From: Candidatus Parcubacteria bacterium
GTDB taxonomy: Bacteria > Patescibacteriota > Saccharimonadia > Saccharimonadales > Saccharimonadaceae
Length of the DNA: 20,110 nucleotides
NCBI GenBank assembly: GCA_023432475.1
Contig: JAEYUN010000012.1
Location: 1-20,110 of the forward strand
Direction: 5' to 3'
Shown: in pieces, positions 8,200 through 15,642 of the stretch
Layout of the letters: every line of letters begins with the position of its first letter
How positions within the stretch are numbered: position 1 is the first letter of the stretch
The notes under the pieces: model-generated
Database searches by the model: none
What the model was told of the DNA's origin: nothing
The model's input: the letters and a program-made list of their open reading frames with translations, nothing else
Made by a program: the position numbers and the translations under genes

Positions 8200-8334
8200 C
8201 TATGGCAACCTATAGGAAAACCGACCTAGATGGTCGATTTTCATGAGCTGCTGCGCGCCCACCCGGGTTTTTCGTTTTTGGATAATATATTTTTTTGTTT
8301 TCCGCTGCGCCAAACCCGTTAGCGCACCAGCCAT
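8200..8334 (-). CDS. Possible leaderless 44-residue basic microprotein (competes with the ncRNA call)
   Basis: An ATG at 8334 opens a 44-codon frame ending in TAG at 8202-8200. The predicted product begins MAGALTGLAQRKTKKYIIQ, is rich in Lys/Arg in its first half (RKTKK, KRKTR) and matches no family I know. Its ATG lies exactly 6 bases after a TATAAA box with an upstream TG, the same spacing seen before the ATGs at 16263, 17538 and 18156, so it would be a leaderless gene. Against it: the DNA folds into a rod-like RNA, a terminator-like hairpin lies inside the last third of the frame, and an open frame of this length is not rare by chance. Either or both readings may hold. Confidence 0.3.
   Translation of the reverse strand: MAGALTGLAQRKTKKYIIQKRKTRVGAQQLMKIDHLGRFSYRLP
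8216..8242 (-). terminator. Terminator-like hairpin ending the candidate small RNA
   Basis: In the minus transcript an 11-bp stem GAAAATCGACC / GGTCGGTTTTC with loop ATCTA is perfect if one U-G wobble is allowed. The plus-strand RNA would have a C-A mismatch at that place, so the minus strand is the better reading. The core ATCGACC/GGTCGGT stem is the same as in the terminator after tRNA-Gly(CCC) at 19526-19550. Confidence 0.5.
8216..8334 (-). ncRNA. Candidate structured small RNA of about 119 nt
   Basis: The transcript predicted from the promoter at 8341-8369 folds on paper into a rod. CATG (8335-8332) pairs with CATG (8245-8242), GCTG (8331-8328) with CAGC (8250-8247), TGCGC (8326-8322) with GCGCA (8256-8252), and CGGGTTT (8318-8312) with AAACCCG (8270-8264). 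Only a bulge, one G-G mismatch and an asymmetric internal loop interrupt it. The apical region is a large A-rich loop. It ends in a hairpin with UUUU at 8242-8216. It does not show the SRP domain IV, tmRNA, RNase P or 6S signatures I know. No homologue is recognised. Confidence 0.45.
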
Positions 8335-8340
8335 GACTTA

Positions 8341-8369
8341 TTTATAACACAAGCGTTTATGCCTGGCAA
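8341..8369 (-). promoter_or_regulatory. Promoter reading into the murF-RRM gap
   Basis: Minus strand: TTGCCA (8369-8364), exactly 17 bases, TATAAA (8346-8341), with TGT directly before the -10 box. The predicted start is at 8334, which is the A of an ATG. It drives the candidate small RNA or microprotein, not murF, which has its own promoter. Confidence 0.55.
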
Positions 8370-8450
8370 GGAGAGGAGTTTTTGGTAATCCTATCGCTTT
8401 TTTAGTACAAATATGCTTAACTAGTGCTGTTCAGGATAGCGTATAGGTTA

Positions 8451-8503
8451 CTTCGTAAGATAGAAAACATCGCTGGTCGAACTGAAACTTATTGGTAACG
8501 AAG
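8451..8503 (+). promoter_or_regulatory. Possible leader hairpin covering the RRM gene's ribosome binding site
   Basis: CTTCGT (8451-8456) can pair with ACGAAG (8498-8503), and the latter overlaps the GAAGGA that serves as SD for the GTG at 8514. The stem is only 6 bp with a 41-base loop, so this is a weak suggestion of cold- or structure-dependent initiation. I could not place a convincing promoter for the RRM gene between 8370 and 8513. Confidence 0.2.
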
Positions 8504-8513
8504 GAAAATATAC

Positions 8514-8816
8514 GTGTCCAAAAAACTTTTTGTAGGTAGCCTCGCCTGGGGTACTACCGACGATACACTGCAAGCTCATTTTGCAACCGTCGGTACCGTT
8601 GCGAGCGCCAAGGTAGTCACCGACCGTGACAGCGGGCGCTCACGCGGTTTTGGCTTCGTCGAATTCGACGATGACAAAGAAGCTGACGCAGCTATCGAGA
8701 AGCTGAATAACTCAGACCTCGATGGTCGTACTATCACCGTTAACGAAGCTCGTCCTAAAGAGGACCGACCTCGCGACGGTGGCGGTGGCGGTTCATTCCG
8801 TCAGCGCAGCTGGTAA
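8514..8816 (+). CDS. RRM-type RNA-binding protein
   Basis: The 100-residue protein is one RNA recognition motif plus a short glycine-rich tail. RNP2 is LFVGSL (residues 5-10) and RNP1 is RGFGFVEF (44-51), with the aromatic residues that stack on RNA bases. The tail contains RDGGGGGSFRQRSW. Such single-RRM proteins in bacteria bind single-stranded RNA and are often cold-induced. The start codon is GTG, preceded by GAAGGA about 9 bases upstream. The long upstream gap allows for a sizeable leader. A strong terminator follows 12 bases after the stop. Confidence 0.93.
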   Translation: MSKKLFVGSLAWGTTDDTLQAHFATVGTVASAKVVTDRDSGRSRGFGFVEFDDDKEADAAIEKLNNSDLDGRTITVNEARPKEDRPRDGGGGGSFRQRSW

Positions 8817-8828
8817 TCCAGTTCGCAT

Positions 8829-8857
8829 AAAAACTCCGGATTCGTCCGGAGTTTTTT
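8829..8857. terminator. Bidirectional terminator between the RRM gene and the ABC exporter
   Basis: AAACTCCGGA (8831-8840), loop TTCG, TCCGGAGTTT (8845-8854), with A-rich sequence before and T-rich sequence after. On either strand it reads as a GC-rich stem followed by a U run, so it can end both the plus-strand RRM transcript and the minus-strand ABC exporter operon. Confidence 0.9.
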
Positions 8858-8872
8858 GTTGTCTATATTTAT

Positions 8873-10687
8873 TTAGAGTTGTGACTCAAACATGTGGTAG
8901 AAAGCGCCCTTTTTGGCGATTAACTCGTCAGCGGTGCCCTGCTCAACTATTCGCCCATTTTCCATCATATATATGACATCGGCTTTCTTGATAGTCGTCA
9001 AGCGATGAGAAATCGCGATAATCGTTTTGGTTTTATCAGAAAACAACCGCTTGAAAATACGCGCCTCCGCCAAAGCGTCAATCACACTGGTCGGCTCGTC
9101 AAGAATGATAATAGGTGCATCACGGTAAAAGTTACGAGCCAGCGCTAGTCGCTGCCATTGCCCGCCAGACAAATCAACACCAGGAGTCCCGTCGGCGTCT
9201 TCTATCCAGGGATTTAGGGCGGTATCGAGCCCCCGCGGCAGTTTATCGACAAACTGGGTCGCCTCGGCCCGGACTAACGATTCTTTGAGCACCGCACTAC
9301 TGTTTTTAGTAACATCGCCGAACCGCACATTATCGCGCGCGTTGGTAAAGGTAAATTTTGTGAAATCCTGCTTCAAAACTGCTAGCTGGGCATGCCATGA
9401 CGACAATATGATAGTCTCGAGCGGTTTGTCATCGAGCAACACCTGGCCTTTAGTCGGAGCATATAACCCAGTCAGTAGTTTTATGAGGGTAGTTTTACCA
9501 GCACCGTTCTCGCCGACGATAGCAACGTGTTGGGATTTGTTGATTGTCAGGTCAATACCGCGCAGGACAGTTTGCTCATTATTCGGATAATTGAACGAAA
9601 CGTTTTCAAACTTTATAACATCAGGCGCTGCCGATAATTTGTGTGAACGGTTTTCAGGCCGTTCCAGAGCCATGAATTGTTCATATTCGAACAGGTTAGC
9701 CACATCTTCGTCGATACTGCTCAGCTGGCTAATAAACCCTGACGCACCGCCGATAGCTCGGCTAACCACCTGTTGGACATAAACAAACTGGCCAATTGGT
9801 TGGTTACGGGCGACTATTTCGAGCGTTATCCATATCAGGGAGCCAACCTCGGCTATAGTCTGCAAGCCGTTAGCAAGTAGTCGCTTGCCGATAAATTGCT
9901 TTTCGAACTCAATCCGGACTTTTTCATCTTTGTCACGCAGCTTAATACGCAGGTCCAACAAATATCGTACTAGTCCATAAAGCCGTAGTTCGGTTGCGGT
10001 CGGCGGCTGGAGCAGGCTCCACTCAATCATATTCTTAGTTCGACGGGTTTCGACATTTTCATTCCAGTGAGCAATCTCGGCGCGAGATAGTTTGAACTGG
10101 AGGTAAACTCCAGGGATTATCGCAACCAGTACCGCCAGTGCCAACCAGCCATTTATCAGCGTCAAAGCCACAATACTAGCAACCATAGTTATAAGCTGCG
10201 AAATAATCGAGGCTAGTCTGTCGAAAATCCAGGCAAAAAACTGGGCAAACTTCTGAGCCTTGTCATATAAATCGATTGATTTTTTATCATCGTAGCGCCA
10301 AAACTCGAGCCCTAAAAAGTGTTCATACATCCGGTCCGACACTTTAGACTCAACTCGGTAGCGCATACTGGCCTGAATATACTGGTCAACACTACCCCAC
10401 GCCGTACCAAACAGCCCGAACAGCGCCGTCAGAATAATGTACATGATCGCCTGGTCACGCATCGTCCCGTCGCCACTCAGCGCCCCAACTAGTGCTGTTG
10501 TTGTAAGGGCTGCGAAATAGGCAGTTGCGATAGGCAGTAGCGCATCAATCACCGCCCCGAATAACTTGAAGAGTACCGCCCCCGGAGCCATCACAAAGCT
10601 AAGCTTGGCAACTTTAAGGATAGCCACGGCTTGCTCGCGCGGTTTCATTTGCCTCTTACTGGGTCGTTTTCGGGAAGCACTCGCCAT
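8873..10687 (-). CDS. ABC transporter, fused membrane and ATPase domains (exporter type)
   Basis: The 604-residue half-transporter has an N-terminal membrane domain (residues ~20-310, about six hydrophobic spans). The ATPase domain has Walker A GENGAGKTT (from about residue 392), signature LSGGQWQRLALARN, Walker B PIIILDEPTS and the H-loop AISHRLTTI. All catalytic motifs are intact. It would work as a homodimer or with a partner encoded elsewhere; the substrate cannot be read. The frame reaches a TTG at 10693, but the ATG at 10687 gives the start MASASRKRPSKRQ and I prefer it. It is the last gene of the operon that begins with lemA, 9 bases after the DUF1653 gene, and ends at a strong terminator. 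A TACAAT at the end of the upstream gene could be an internal promoter. Confidence 0.93.
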   Translation of the reverse strand: MASASRKRPSKRQMKPREQAVAILKVAKLSFVMAPGAVLFKLFGAVIDALLPIATAYFAALTTTALVGALSGDGTMRDQAIMYIILTALFGLFGTAWGSVDQYIQASMRYRVESKVSDRMYEHFLGLEFWRYDDKKSIDLYDKAQKFAQFFAWIFDRLASIISQLITMVASIVALTLINGWLALAVLVAIIPGVYLQFKLSRAEIAHWNENVETRRTKNMIEWSLLQPPTATELRLYGLVRYLLDLRIKLRDKDEKVRIEFEKQFIGKRLLANGLQTIAEVGSLIWITLEIVARNQPIGQFVYVQQVVSRAIGGASGFISQLSSIDEDVANLFEYEQFMALERPENRSHKLSAAPDVIKFENVSFNYPNNEQTVLRGIDLTINKSQHVAIVGENGAGKTTLIKLLTGLYAPTKGQVLLDDKPLETIILSSWHAQLAVLKQDFTKFTFTNARDNVRFGDVTKNSSAVLKESLVRAEATQFVDKLPRGLDTALNPWIEDADGTPGVDLSGGQWQRLALARNFYRDAPIIILDEPTSVIDALAEARIFKRLFSDKTKTIIAISHRLTTIKKADVIYMMENGRIVEQGTADELIAKKGAFYHMFESQL

Positions 10688-10696
10688 AATCAAGCT

Positions 10697-10945
10697 CTAT
10701 TGTAACGCAGTAAAGCGCGCAACCTTGCGCCCGCCCAAATCAACAGGTTCAGTGAAGTTAATATACGTACGCACCCAGACTTTTGGTGCATCACCGGTGT
10801 CATAAAGTGCCCGGTAAACAACCAACCACTCATGCGTCGCTTCGTTACAAGCTAGTTCAATAACCTCATATTCACCACCCTTGTAGTGGCGGTATTTGCC
10901 TAGTGGTAGATCAGGCTTCGATAAAAAATCATCGCGATTAGGCAT
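10697..10945 (-). CDS. DUF1653 family protein
   Basis: The 82-residue protein has the pattern of DUF1653: GKYRHYKGGEYEVIELACNEATHEWLVVYRAL followed by a WVRTYINFTEPV segment near the end. The fold is a small beta-rich domain of unknown function, possibly ligand or nucleic-acid binding. The ATG lies 2 bases after the ligA stop, with a GGAG inside the end of ligA 11 bases upstream, so it is translated from the same message. A link to DNA repair through ligA is only suggested by this position. Confidence 0.85.
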   Translation of the reverse strand: MPNRDDFLSKPDLPLGKYRHYKGGEYEVIELACNEATHEWLVVYRALYDTGDAPKVWVRTYINFTEPVDLGGRKVARFTALQ

Positions 10946-10947
10946 AT

Positions 10948-12957
10948 TTATATCAGCTCCAGAAATTCTTGCTCATTAATAACTTTAGTACCGTAACTTG
11001 CAGCTTTTTTTAGCTTACTGGCGCCGACATTTGCACCGGCTACCAAATAGCTCGTGTCTTTGGCGACGGCAGTTTGGAAAGTACCACCCAGGGCTCGAAT
11101 CCGTTCAGCCGCCTCGTCGCGGCTCATGCTCTCAAGCGTACCAGTCACGACAAAGTTTTGGCCGCTAAGTTTACCGGATTTTGGCTCGTAAAACGGCTGA
11201 ACACCTAGCTCAGCGAACTTCGTTAGCAAAGCAATATTGTCCTCGTCAGTAAACCAGGCCGCGATGCTCTCAGCAACGACTTCGCCGACGCCTTCAACAT
11301 TTTTAAGCTCATCGATAGTCGCATGTGACAGCTTTTCTAGGCTGCCAAACGCATTCACGAGGTCAAGCGCAGTCTGGACACCGACGTGACGAATGCCAAG
11401 CCCGTAGACAAACCTCTCAAGTGGAGCACGTTTCTTGTCAGCGATGGCATCGACTAGTTTTTGGGCAGAAACATCAGCAAAACGATCCAGTTTCAGCAAA
11501 TCGACTTTTTGCAACCTATAGATATCAGCTAGGTCTTCGACTAACTTGGCGTCAACTAACGCTTCGACGTTTTTTTCGCCGAGCGTGTCAATATCAAGCG
11601 CGCCGCGTGAGGCAAAATGCCGGACGGCCCGCTTCAAAATCAATGGTCCATTGAGTCCTTTGGCGCGGTAGACGACCTCGCCCTCTGGCCTTATGAACTC
11701 CAGTTCCGGGTACTGGCGCGCCAGTTCTTTTTCGTACTCAAACACTTTGGCATTTTTCGGTCGAAGTTCGGTAACGACGCTTTCGACCTGTGGAATGATG
11801 TCCCCAGCTTTGAAAATAACCACTGTATCGCCAATCCGTACATCCAGCCGAGCGATTTCGTCAGCGTTATGCAAGCTGGCATGTTGAACGGTCGTGCCGG
11901 CCACTACTACTGGGTCAAAAACCGCTACCGGTGTGGCCGCACCCGTCCGACCGATCGATATAACAATATCTTTGACGACGGTCGTGGCTTGTTCGGCAGC
12001 ATATTTGTAGGCCACCGCGCCCCGCGGTTGCTTGCCGACCACACCCAGTTCATTAAACAGCTGACGGTCGTTTATTTTTATCACCAAACCATCGGTGTTA
12101 AATGGCAGCTCGTGACGCTTGTCGGCCCACTCGACCACAAACTTCATAACGTCACTCAGTTCGGTAAACACACTAGCCTGTTGGTTACGACGAATACCAA
12201 GTGCATTCAGCGCCTCGTAGGCAAAGCTATTGGTTGGTATTGCTGCCGCGTCATCGCGCATTAAATCGTATGCCACAAAAGTCAGCGGCCGCGCGTCTAC
12301 TAGCTTTGGATCAAGTTGGCGCATTGTGCCGGCGGCTAGGTTGCGCGGGTTGGCAAACTCCGGTTTGCCAGCAGCTCGCTGCTCGGCGTTCAGTTTGTCA
12401 AAATCGCGCTTCAACATGACAATTTCGCCGCGTACTTCAGTCCGACCACGTAAGAATTGTTCGTAGCCATCTGTGGCCTGCAACCGCAATGGAATATTTT
12501 TGATAGTGCGAGCGTTGGTCGTTACGTCCTCGCCAATATAACTGTCTCCGCGGGTGATTGCCTGGACAAGTACACCGTCCTCATAAACCAGAGCGCAAGC
12601 TAGGCCGTCCATTTTGATATCGGCGAAGAATTCATGCTGCCGTCCGGGCAACAATTTGTCCATCCGCTTAACCCAAGCCTCAACCTCAGCGACGTCGAAA
12701 ACATCGTTTAGACTGAGCATCCGCGAACCGTGGCGAACCTTGGCAAAGCCGCCTTTTAGCTCGTGACCAACCCGTTGTGTCGGGCTGTCGGGCACGACTA
12801 GTTCGGGATGCTTGGCTTCGAGTTGTTTGAGCTCACCGAACAGGCTGTCGTAGACAGCATCACTGACGCTCGGGGAGTCCAGAACATGGTATTCGTAGCC
12901 GTAGCGATTAAGCAGCTGCCGCAGTTCGGCGGTCCGCTCAGCTGGCGACAGGGTCAT
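10948..12957 (-). CDS. ligA: NAD-dependent DNA ligase LigA lacking the zinc-finger cysteines
   Basis: The 669-residue protein seals nicks using NAD. It has the Ia region with SPTQRVG, the adenylation motif KMDG (Lys near residue 115), an OB domain (ISIGRTGAATPVAVF, HASLHNADEI), four helix-hairpin-helix motifs (ALGIRHVGVQTA, LKNVEGVGEVVAESI) and a C-terminal BRCT domain (SGQNFVVTGTLESMSRDEA). Between OB and HhH, where the family has a four-cysteine zinc finger (CPVCG...C...C), this protein reads YPELEFIRPEGEVVYRAKG from about residue 412 and has no cysteine. The surrounding sequence (LKRAVRHFASRGALDID) is intact, so this is substitution, not truncation. A TTG at 12960 is an alternative start, but ATG 12957 has GGAG 8 bases upstream. 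It overlaps the preceding membrane-protein gene by 20 bases. Confidence 0.97.
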   Translation of the reverse strand: MTLSPAERTAELRQLLNRYGYEYHVLDSPSVSDAVYDSLFGELKQLEAKHPELVVPDSPTQRVGHELKGGFAKVRHGSRMLSLNDVFDVAEVEAWVKRMDKLLPGRQHEFFADIKMDGLACALVYEDGVLVQAITRGDSYIGEDVTTNARTIKNIPLRLQATDGYEQFLRGRTEVRGEIVMLKRDFDKLNAEQRAAGKPEFANPRNLAAGTMRQLDPKLVDARPLTFVAYDLMRDDAAAIPTNSFAYEALNALGIRRNQQASVFTELSDVMKFVVEWADKRHELPFNTDGLVIKINDRQLFNELGVVGKQPRGAVAYKYAAEQATTVVKDIVISIGRTGAATPVAVFDPVVVAGTTVQHASLHNADEIARLDVRIGDTVVIFKAGDIIPQVESVVTELRPKNAKVFEYEKELARQYPELEFIRPEGEVVYRAKGLNGPLILKRAVRHFASRGALDIDTLGEKNVEALVDAKLVEDLADIYRLQKVDLLKLDRFADVSAQKLVDAIADKKRAPLERFVYGLGIRHVGVQTALDLVNAFGSLEKLSHATIDELKNVEGVGEVVAESIAAWFTDEDNIALLTKFAELGVQPFYEPKSGKLSGQNFVVTGTLESMSRDEAAERIRALGGTFQTAVAKDTSYLVAGANVGASKLKKAASYGTKVINEQEFLELI

Positions 12958-13978
12958 CAATCATTCTCCGGTAAAGCAAATAAACGTAGCTAGTGCCATA
13001 AATCAGTCCAAAGCCTGTCACCAGCTGAACGAAAACTGGCAGAACATATGACGAATCCCAACTAAACGACTGGACTACCAGTGCCACCGGTATTAGGACC
13101 AAGTACCAAATCAGAGCAATTACCAGCGCTAGCCAGAGCAGCCGGACAAGTAGCCGTGAGCGCTGACCGACGACAATTTTCTTGGCAGTTTTGTAGGCAT
13201 TTATCGGGTAGGTTCCGGGAATAGTCGTAATCATTAGGGCAAATAGTGTCGTCGTCAGGAAATAAAGCGTCAAAGCGGCGACCAGTACTAGCGCGCCGAC
13301 GAATAACCCAGCCTCGATACCATCACCAATAAATCCGCCCGATACCGCCACTGTGTAAACCAGCGTGGCGAGAGCAAATGGCAACATTTGTAAAACGCCG
13401 ATCAAAACCAGCACGAAAATCGCGATCATTGGCGCCCCAGCACTGTAGAGACCATCGCGCAACTTGACGGCTTTGTCAGCTAACCGCTGGCGTAACAACC
13501 AAACCGTGACCAGCGCCACGAAAATGTAAATTGCTAGCATATAAAACTGCTGGACTTCGGTCAGGTTACTGTTTAGTACACCGCCAAGACTGGAGGTTAC
13601 AACAATAAAAGCTTTCGAAAACGGTCCACTAACCGCGTCAGTTTCCTCGCCGACAGCATCAATCAACTCGTTAACAGTAGCTAGGTTGTTGCCCTGGATT
13701 ATCCCAATCATCAGTACCGACATGACGAAATAAAGCACCAAGAACCGAAAGAAAAGTCCCTTGGAAGACCACAGGGTCTTAAAAACATTCACCGTAAACG
13801 GTATAAAACCCTCGAGCCGGGGCTTCTTTGGTTTGTCGCGCTTGCGAGTCAGTGAAAAACTCTGGTGCGGTGCGGACAAACGGGCCTGTTTAGCTTGGAC
13901 AAATGGCCGCTTTAGTGCTGACCATAGACCATTATCCCAAACCTTAACTGAGCGTTTGGTTTTAGTTGACTTTGCCAT
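12938..13978 (-). CDS. Multi-spanning membrane protein of unknown function
   Basis: I do not recognise the family. With the start at 13978 the protein has 346 residues: a basic cytosolic N-terminus (MAKSTKTKRSVKVW, then KRPFVQAKQARL, TRKRDKPKKPR) and about six hydrophobic segments, including FRFLVLYFVMSVLMIGII, a span after FYMLAIYIFVALVTVWLL, and LLWLALVIALIWYLVLIPVA. The frame could start at 14029, but that would overlap htpX by 47 bases and add an unlikely N-terminus. The chosen ATG follows the htpX stop by 4 bases. Being between htpX and ligA suggests co-transcription. A role beside the membrane protease is possible but not shown. Confidence 0.75.
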   Translation of the reverse strand: MAKSTKTKRSVKVWDNGLWSALKRPFVQAKQARLSAPHQSFSLTRKRDKPKKPRLEGFIPFTVNVFKTLWSSKGLFFRFLVLYFVMSVLMIGIIQGNNLATVNELIDAVGEETDAVSGPFSKAFIVVTSSLGGVLNSNLTEVQQFYMLAIYIFVALVTVWLLRQRLADKAVKLRDGLYSAGAPMIAIFVLVLIGVLQMLPFALATLVYTVAVSGGFIGDGIEAGLFVGALVLVAALTLYFLTTTLFALMITTIPGTYPINAYKTAKKIVVGQRSRLLVRLLWLALVIALIWYLVLIPVALVVQSFSWDSSYVLPVFVQLVTGFGLIYGTSYVYLLYRRMIDDPVAS

Positions 13979-13982
13979 AAAA

Positions 13983-14864
13983 CTACATCGAGCTTCCGAT
14001 ATTACGCAGCCGTGCCACCCGCTCTTCAAGTGGCGGATGAGTGCTGAAAAGACTCTTAAAACTTTTGCCTTTCAAGGGGTTAGCGAAAAACAAATGAGCT
14101 GTCGAGGTATTTTGCCTTTTAATAGCCGTTGAAACACTAGCCAGTTTTTCAAGAGCGCTGGCTAAACCTTCTGGATGACGAGTTGTCATAGCGCCCGTCG
14201 CGTCGGCCAAATATTCACGCTGACGACTGACGGCTAGCTGGACCAGTAAGGCAACTATTGGCGCCAAAATAGCGGCGCCGATACCGAGTATCAAGAATAT
14301 GCCGTTGGACGACGAACGGTTGTTATCCGAGCCACCAAACCAGAGCATACGCATAAGTATATCGGCTAGCAGGCCAATAGCACTGACAAGCCCGAAAACT
14401 ATCATGTTGACGCGGATATCGTAGTTCTTGACGTGCCCCAGCTCATGAGCCATAACACCCTCAAGCTCGCTGTCATCTAACAGATTAAGCAAACCGGTCG
14501 TGGCCGCCACATGAGCGTGCTCAGGGTTACGACCAGTTGCAAAAGCGTTCGGCGCCGGGTCATCGACAATATAAACTTTCGGCATCGGCAGACCTTCGGT
14601 GATAGCCAAGTTTTCGACTATCCTATAAAGCCTGGGGTTGTCGCGTTTTTCTATCTCGTGAGCGCCGTTCATCGCTAGCGCCAGACGACTAGCGGCAAAA
14701 TACTGGACTAGCGTGTAAATACCAGCGCCGACCAGTGTTCCCCAAAATATACCGGTACTACCGTAGTATTCCGAGAACAGCCAACCGATAACAGTTATCA
14801 TCGCTATGAAAAGCAGTATGATAATCACGGTGTTGCGTTTATTGGCAGCAATAGCTTTATACAT
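13983..14864 (-). CDS. htpX: HtpX-type M48 zinc metalloprotease
   Basis: The 293-residue integral membrane protease has the zinc motif HELGH (140-144) in GVMAHELGHVKNYDIRV, and a third ligand region REYLADATGA. Two hydrophobic spans lie at residues ~12-30 and ~36-55, with further spans after the HELGH site. NAFATGRNPEHAHVAATTGLL (105-125) is also typical of HtpX. It degrades misfolded membrane proteins with its active site facing the cytosol. The gene follows lemA by 24 bases; LemA-HtpX pairs are common. The final FFANPLKGKSFKSLFSTHPPLEERVARL is the usual HtpX C-terminal part, so the gene is complete. Confidence 0.96.
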   Translation of the reverse strand: MYKAIAANKRNTVIIILLFIAMITVIGWLFSEYYGSTGIFWGTLVGAGIYTLVQYFAASRLALAMNGAHEIEKRDNPRLYRIVENLAITEGLPMPKVYIVDDPAPNAFATGRNPEHAHVAATTGLLNLLDDSELEGVMAHELGHVKNYDIRVNMIVFGLVSAIGLLADILMRMLWFGGSDNNRSSSNGIFLILGIGAAILAPIVALLVQLAVSRQREYLADATGAMTTRHPEGLASALEKLASVSTAIKRQNTSTAHLFFANPLKGKSFKSLFSTHPPLEERVARLRNIGSSM

Positions 14865-14888
14865 ATGGGAACCCAGGCTCCACTGTTA

Positions 14889-15455
14889 TTAAAACTTAAC
14901 TTCGACTGGTTTTTCGACGCTGGCCATGTCTTCGACTTCGAAGAACTCTTTGCTCGTAAAGCCAAGCATGCCGGCGATCATGTTGGTTGGGAAGACTTGA
15001 ATCTTGGTGTTCAAATCACGTACCCCACCGTTATAGAAGCGGCGTGAAGCCTGAATCTTATCTTCGGTGTCTACCAACTCTTGCTGCAGCTGCAAGAAGT
15101 TTTCGTTAGCCCGCAGCTGAGGATAAGCCTCGGCAACGGCAAACAGGCTTTTAAGGGCTGATTCGAATTGATTCTCAGCCTTAGCAGTTTCAATTGGACC
15201 TTTTGAAGTAGCGGCCAGGACGGCGGCGCGAGCTTCGGTAACTTCTTTGAAAACACCTTTTTCATGCGCAGCGTAGCCTTTAACAGACTCGACGAGATTC
15301 GGGATCAAGTCAGCTCGGCGCTTCAGCTGTACGGTTATGTCGCTCCAAGCTTCTTGGATGCGGACGTTGAGTTTGACCAGACCGTTGTAGGTCGCCCAAA
15401 AGAACAGGCCGACGAGCACAACGACGGCAATGATGATGATAAGTGCTAGTTCCAT
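14889..15455 (-). CDS. lemA: LemA family protein
   Basis: The 188 residues begin with one membrane helix (MELALIIIIAVVVLVGLFFW), then the conserved LNVRIQEAWSDITVQLKRRADLIPNLVESVKGYAAHEKGVF and a helical-bundle region ending at RFYNGGVRDLNTKIQVFPTNMIA. This is the standard LemA layout: an N-terminal anchor with the coiled helical domain outside. The function is unknown, but it recurs beside membrane M48 proteases. It is the first gene of the operon running to 8873. GAGGGG lies about 10 bases before the ATG, and an extended -10 promoter lies at 15490-15495. Confidence 0.95.
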   Translation of the reverse strand: MELALIIIIAVVVLVGLFFWATYNGLVKLNVRIQEAWSDITVQLKRRADLIPNLVESVKGYAAHEKGVFKEVTEARAAVLAATSKGPIETAKAENQFESALKSLFAVAEAYPQLRANENFLQLQQELVDTEDKIQASRRFYNGGVRDLNTKIQVFPTNMIAGMLGFTSKEFFEVEDMASVEKPVEVKF

Positions 15456-15489
15456 AGTTTCATGACCCCTCTCATATGTTTACCTCACT

Positions 15490-15495
15490 AGTATA
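15490..15495 (-). promoter_or_regulatory. Extended -10 box of the lemA-htpX-ligA operon
   Basis: Minus strand TGC followed by TATACT. The -35 region is weak, which fits an extended -10 promoter. The predicted start is near 15483, about 28 nt before the lemA ATG, with the SD in between. Confidence 0.5.
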
Positions 15496-15549
15496 GCAAA
15501 TAAGCCAGTTTTGCACTAGTAATATTCACCCCTGTTTTATTGACTATTT

Positions 15550-15576
15550 TTAGCACTCTTGACATGCGAGTGCTAG
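15550..15576 (+). promoter_or_regulatory. CIRCE operator (HrcA binding site)
   Basis: TTAGCACTC, 9 bases, GAGTGCTAG: an inverted repeat matching the CIRCE consensus in all but the last position. HrcA represses chaperone genes through this element and is released on heat shock. The operator overlaps the -35 box of the hsp20 promoter, so bound HrcA should block RNA polymerase directly. hrcA is not in this window. Confidence 0.93.
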
Positions 15577-15586
15577 TTTTTATAAA
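15559..15586 (+). promoter_or_regulatory. hsp20 promoter embedded in CIRCE
   Basis: A consensus TTGACA (15559-15564) forms most of the CIRCE spacer; 16 bases later is TATAAA (15581-15586). The start would be near 15593, leaving about 50 nt of leader with AGGAGG. Confidence 0.75.
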
Positions 15587-15642
15587 ATAGAACCGGAAGC
15601 ACTATGGCTTCTCCAATAACTAACAAATATAGGAGGACTCAT

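Noticed and set aside
8216..8334. SRP RNA or 6S RNA
   Set aside because: The apical loop lacks the SRP GGAA/AGCA domain, and the size and A-rich head do not fit the 6S closing stem, bubble and apical stem layout.
11617..12264. 215-codon plus-strand frame inside ligA
   Set aside because: It is antisense to a well-conserved gene, has no recognisable motif or SD, and is explained as a shadow frame.
12938..14029. Longer start of the membrane protein at 14029
   Set aside because: It would overlap the end of htpX by 47 bases; the ATG at 13978 gives a typical basic N-terminus and follows the htpX stop by 4 bases.
15604..15642. Longer hsp20 start at 15604
   Set aside because: It has no SD and adds 13 residues not seen in the family; AGGAGG precedes the ATG at 15643.
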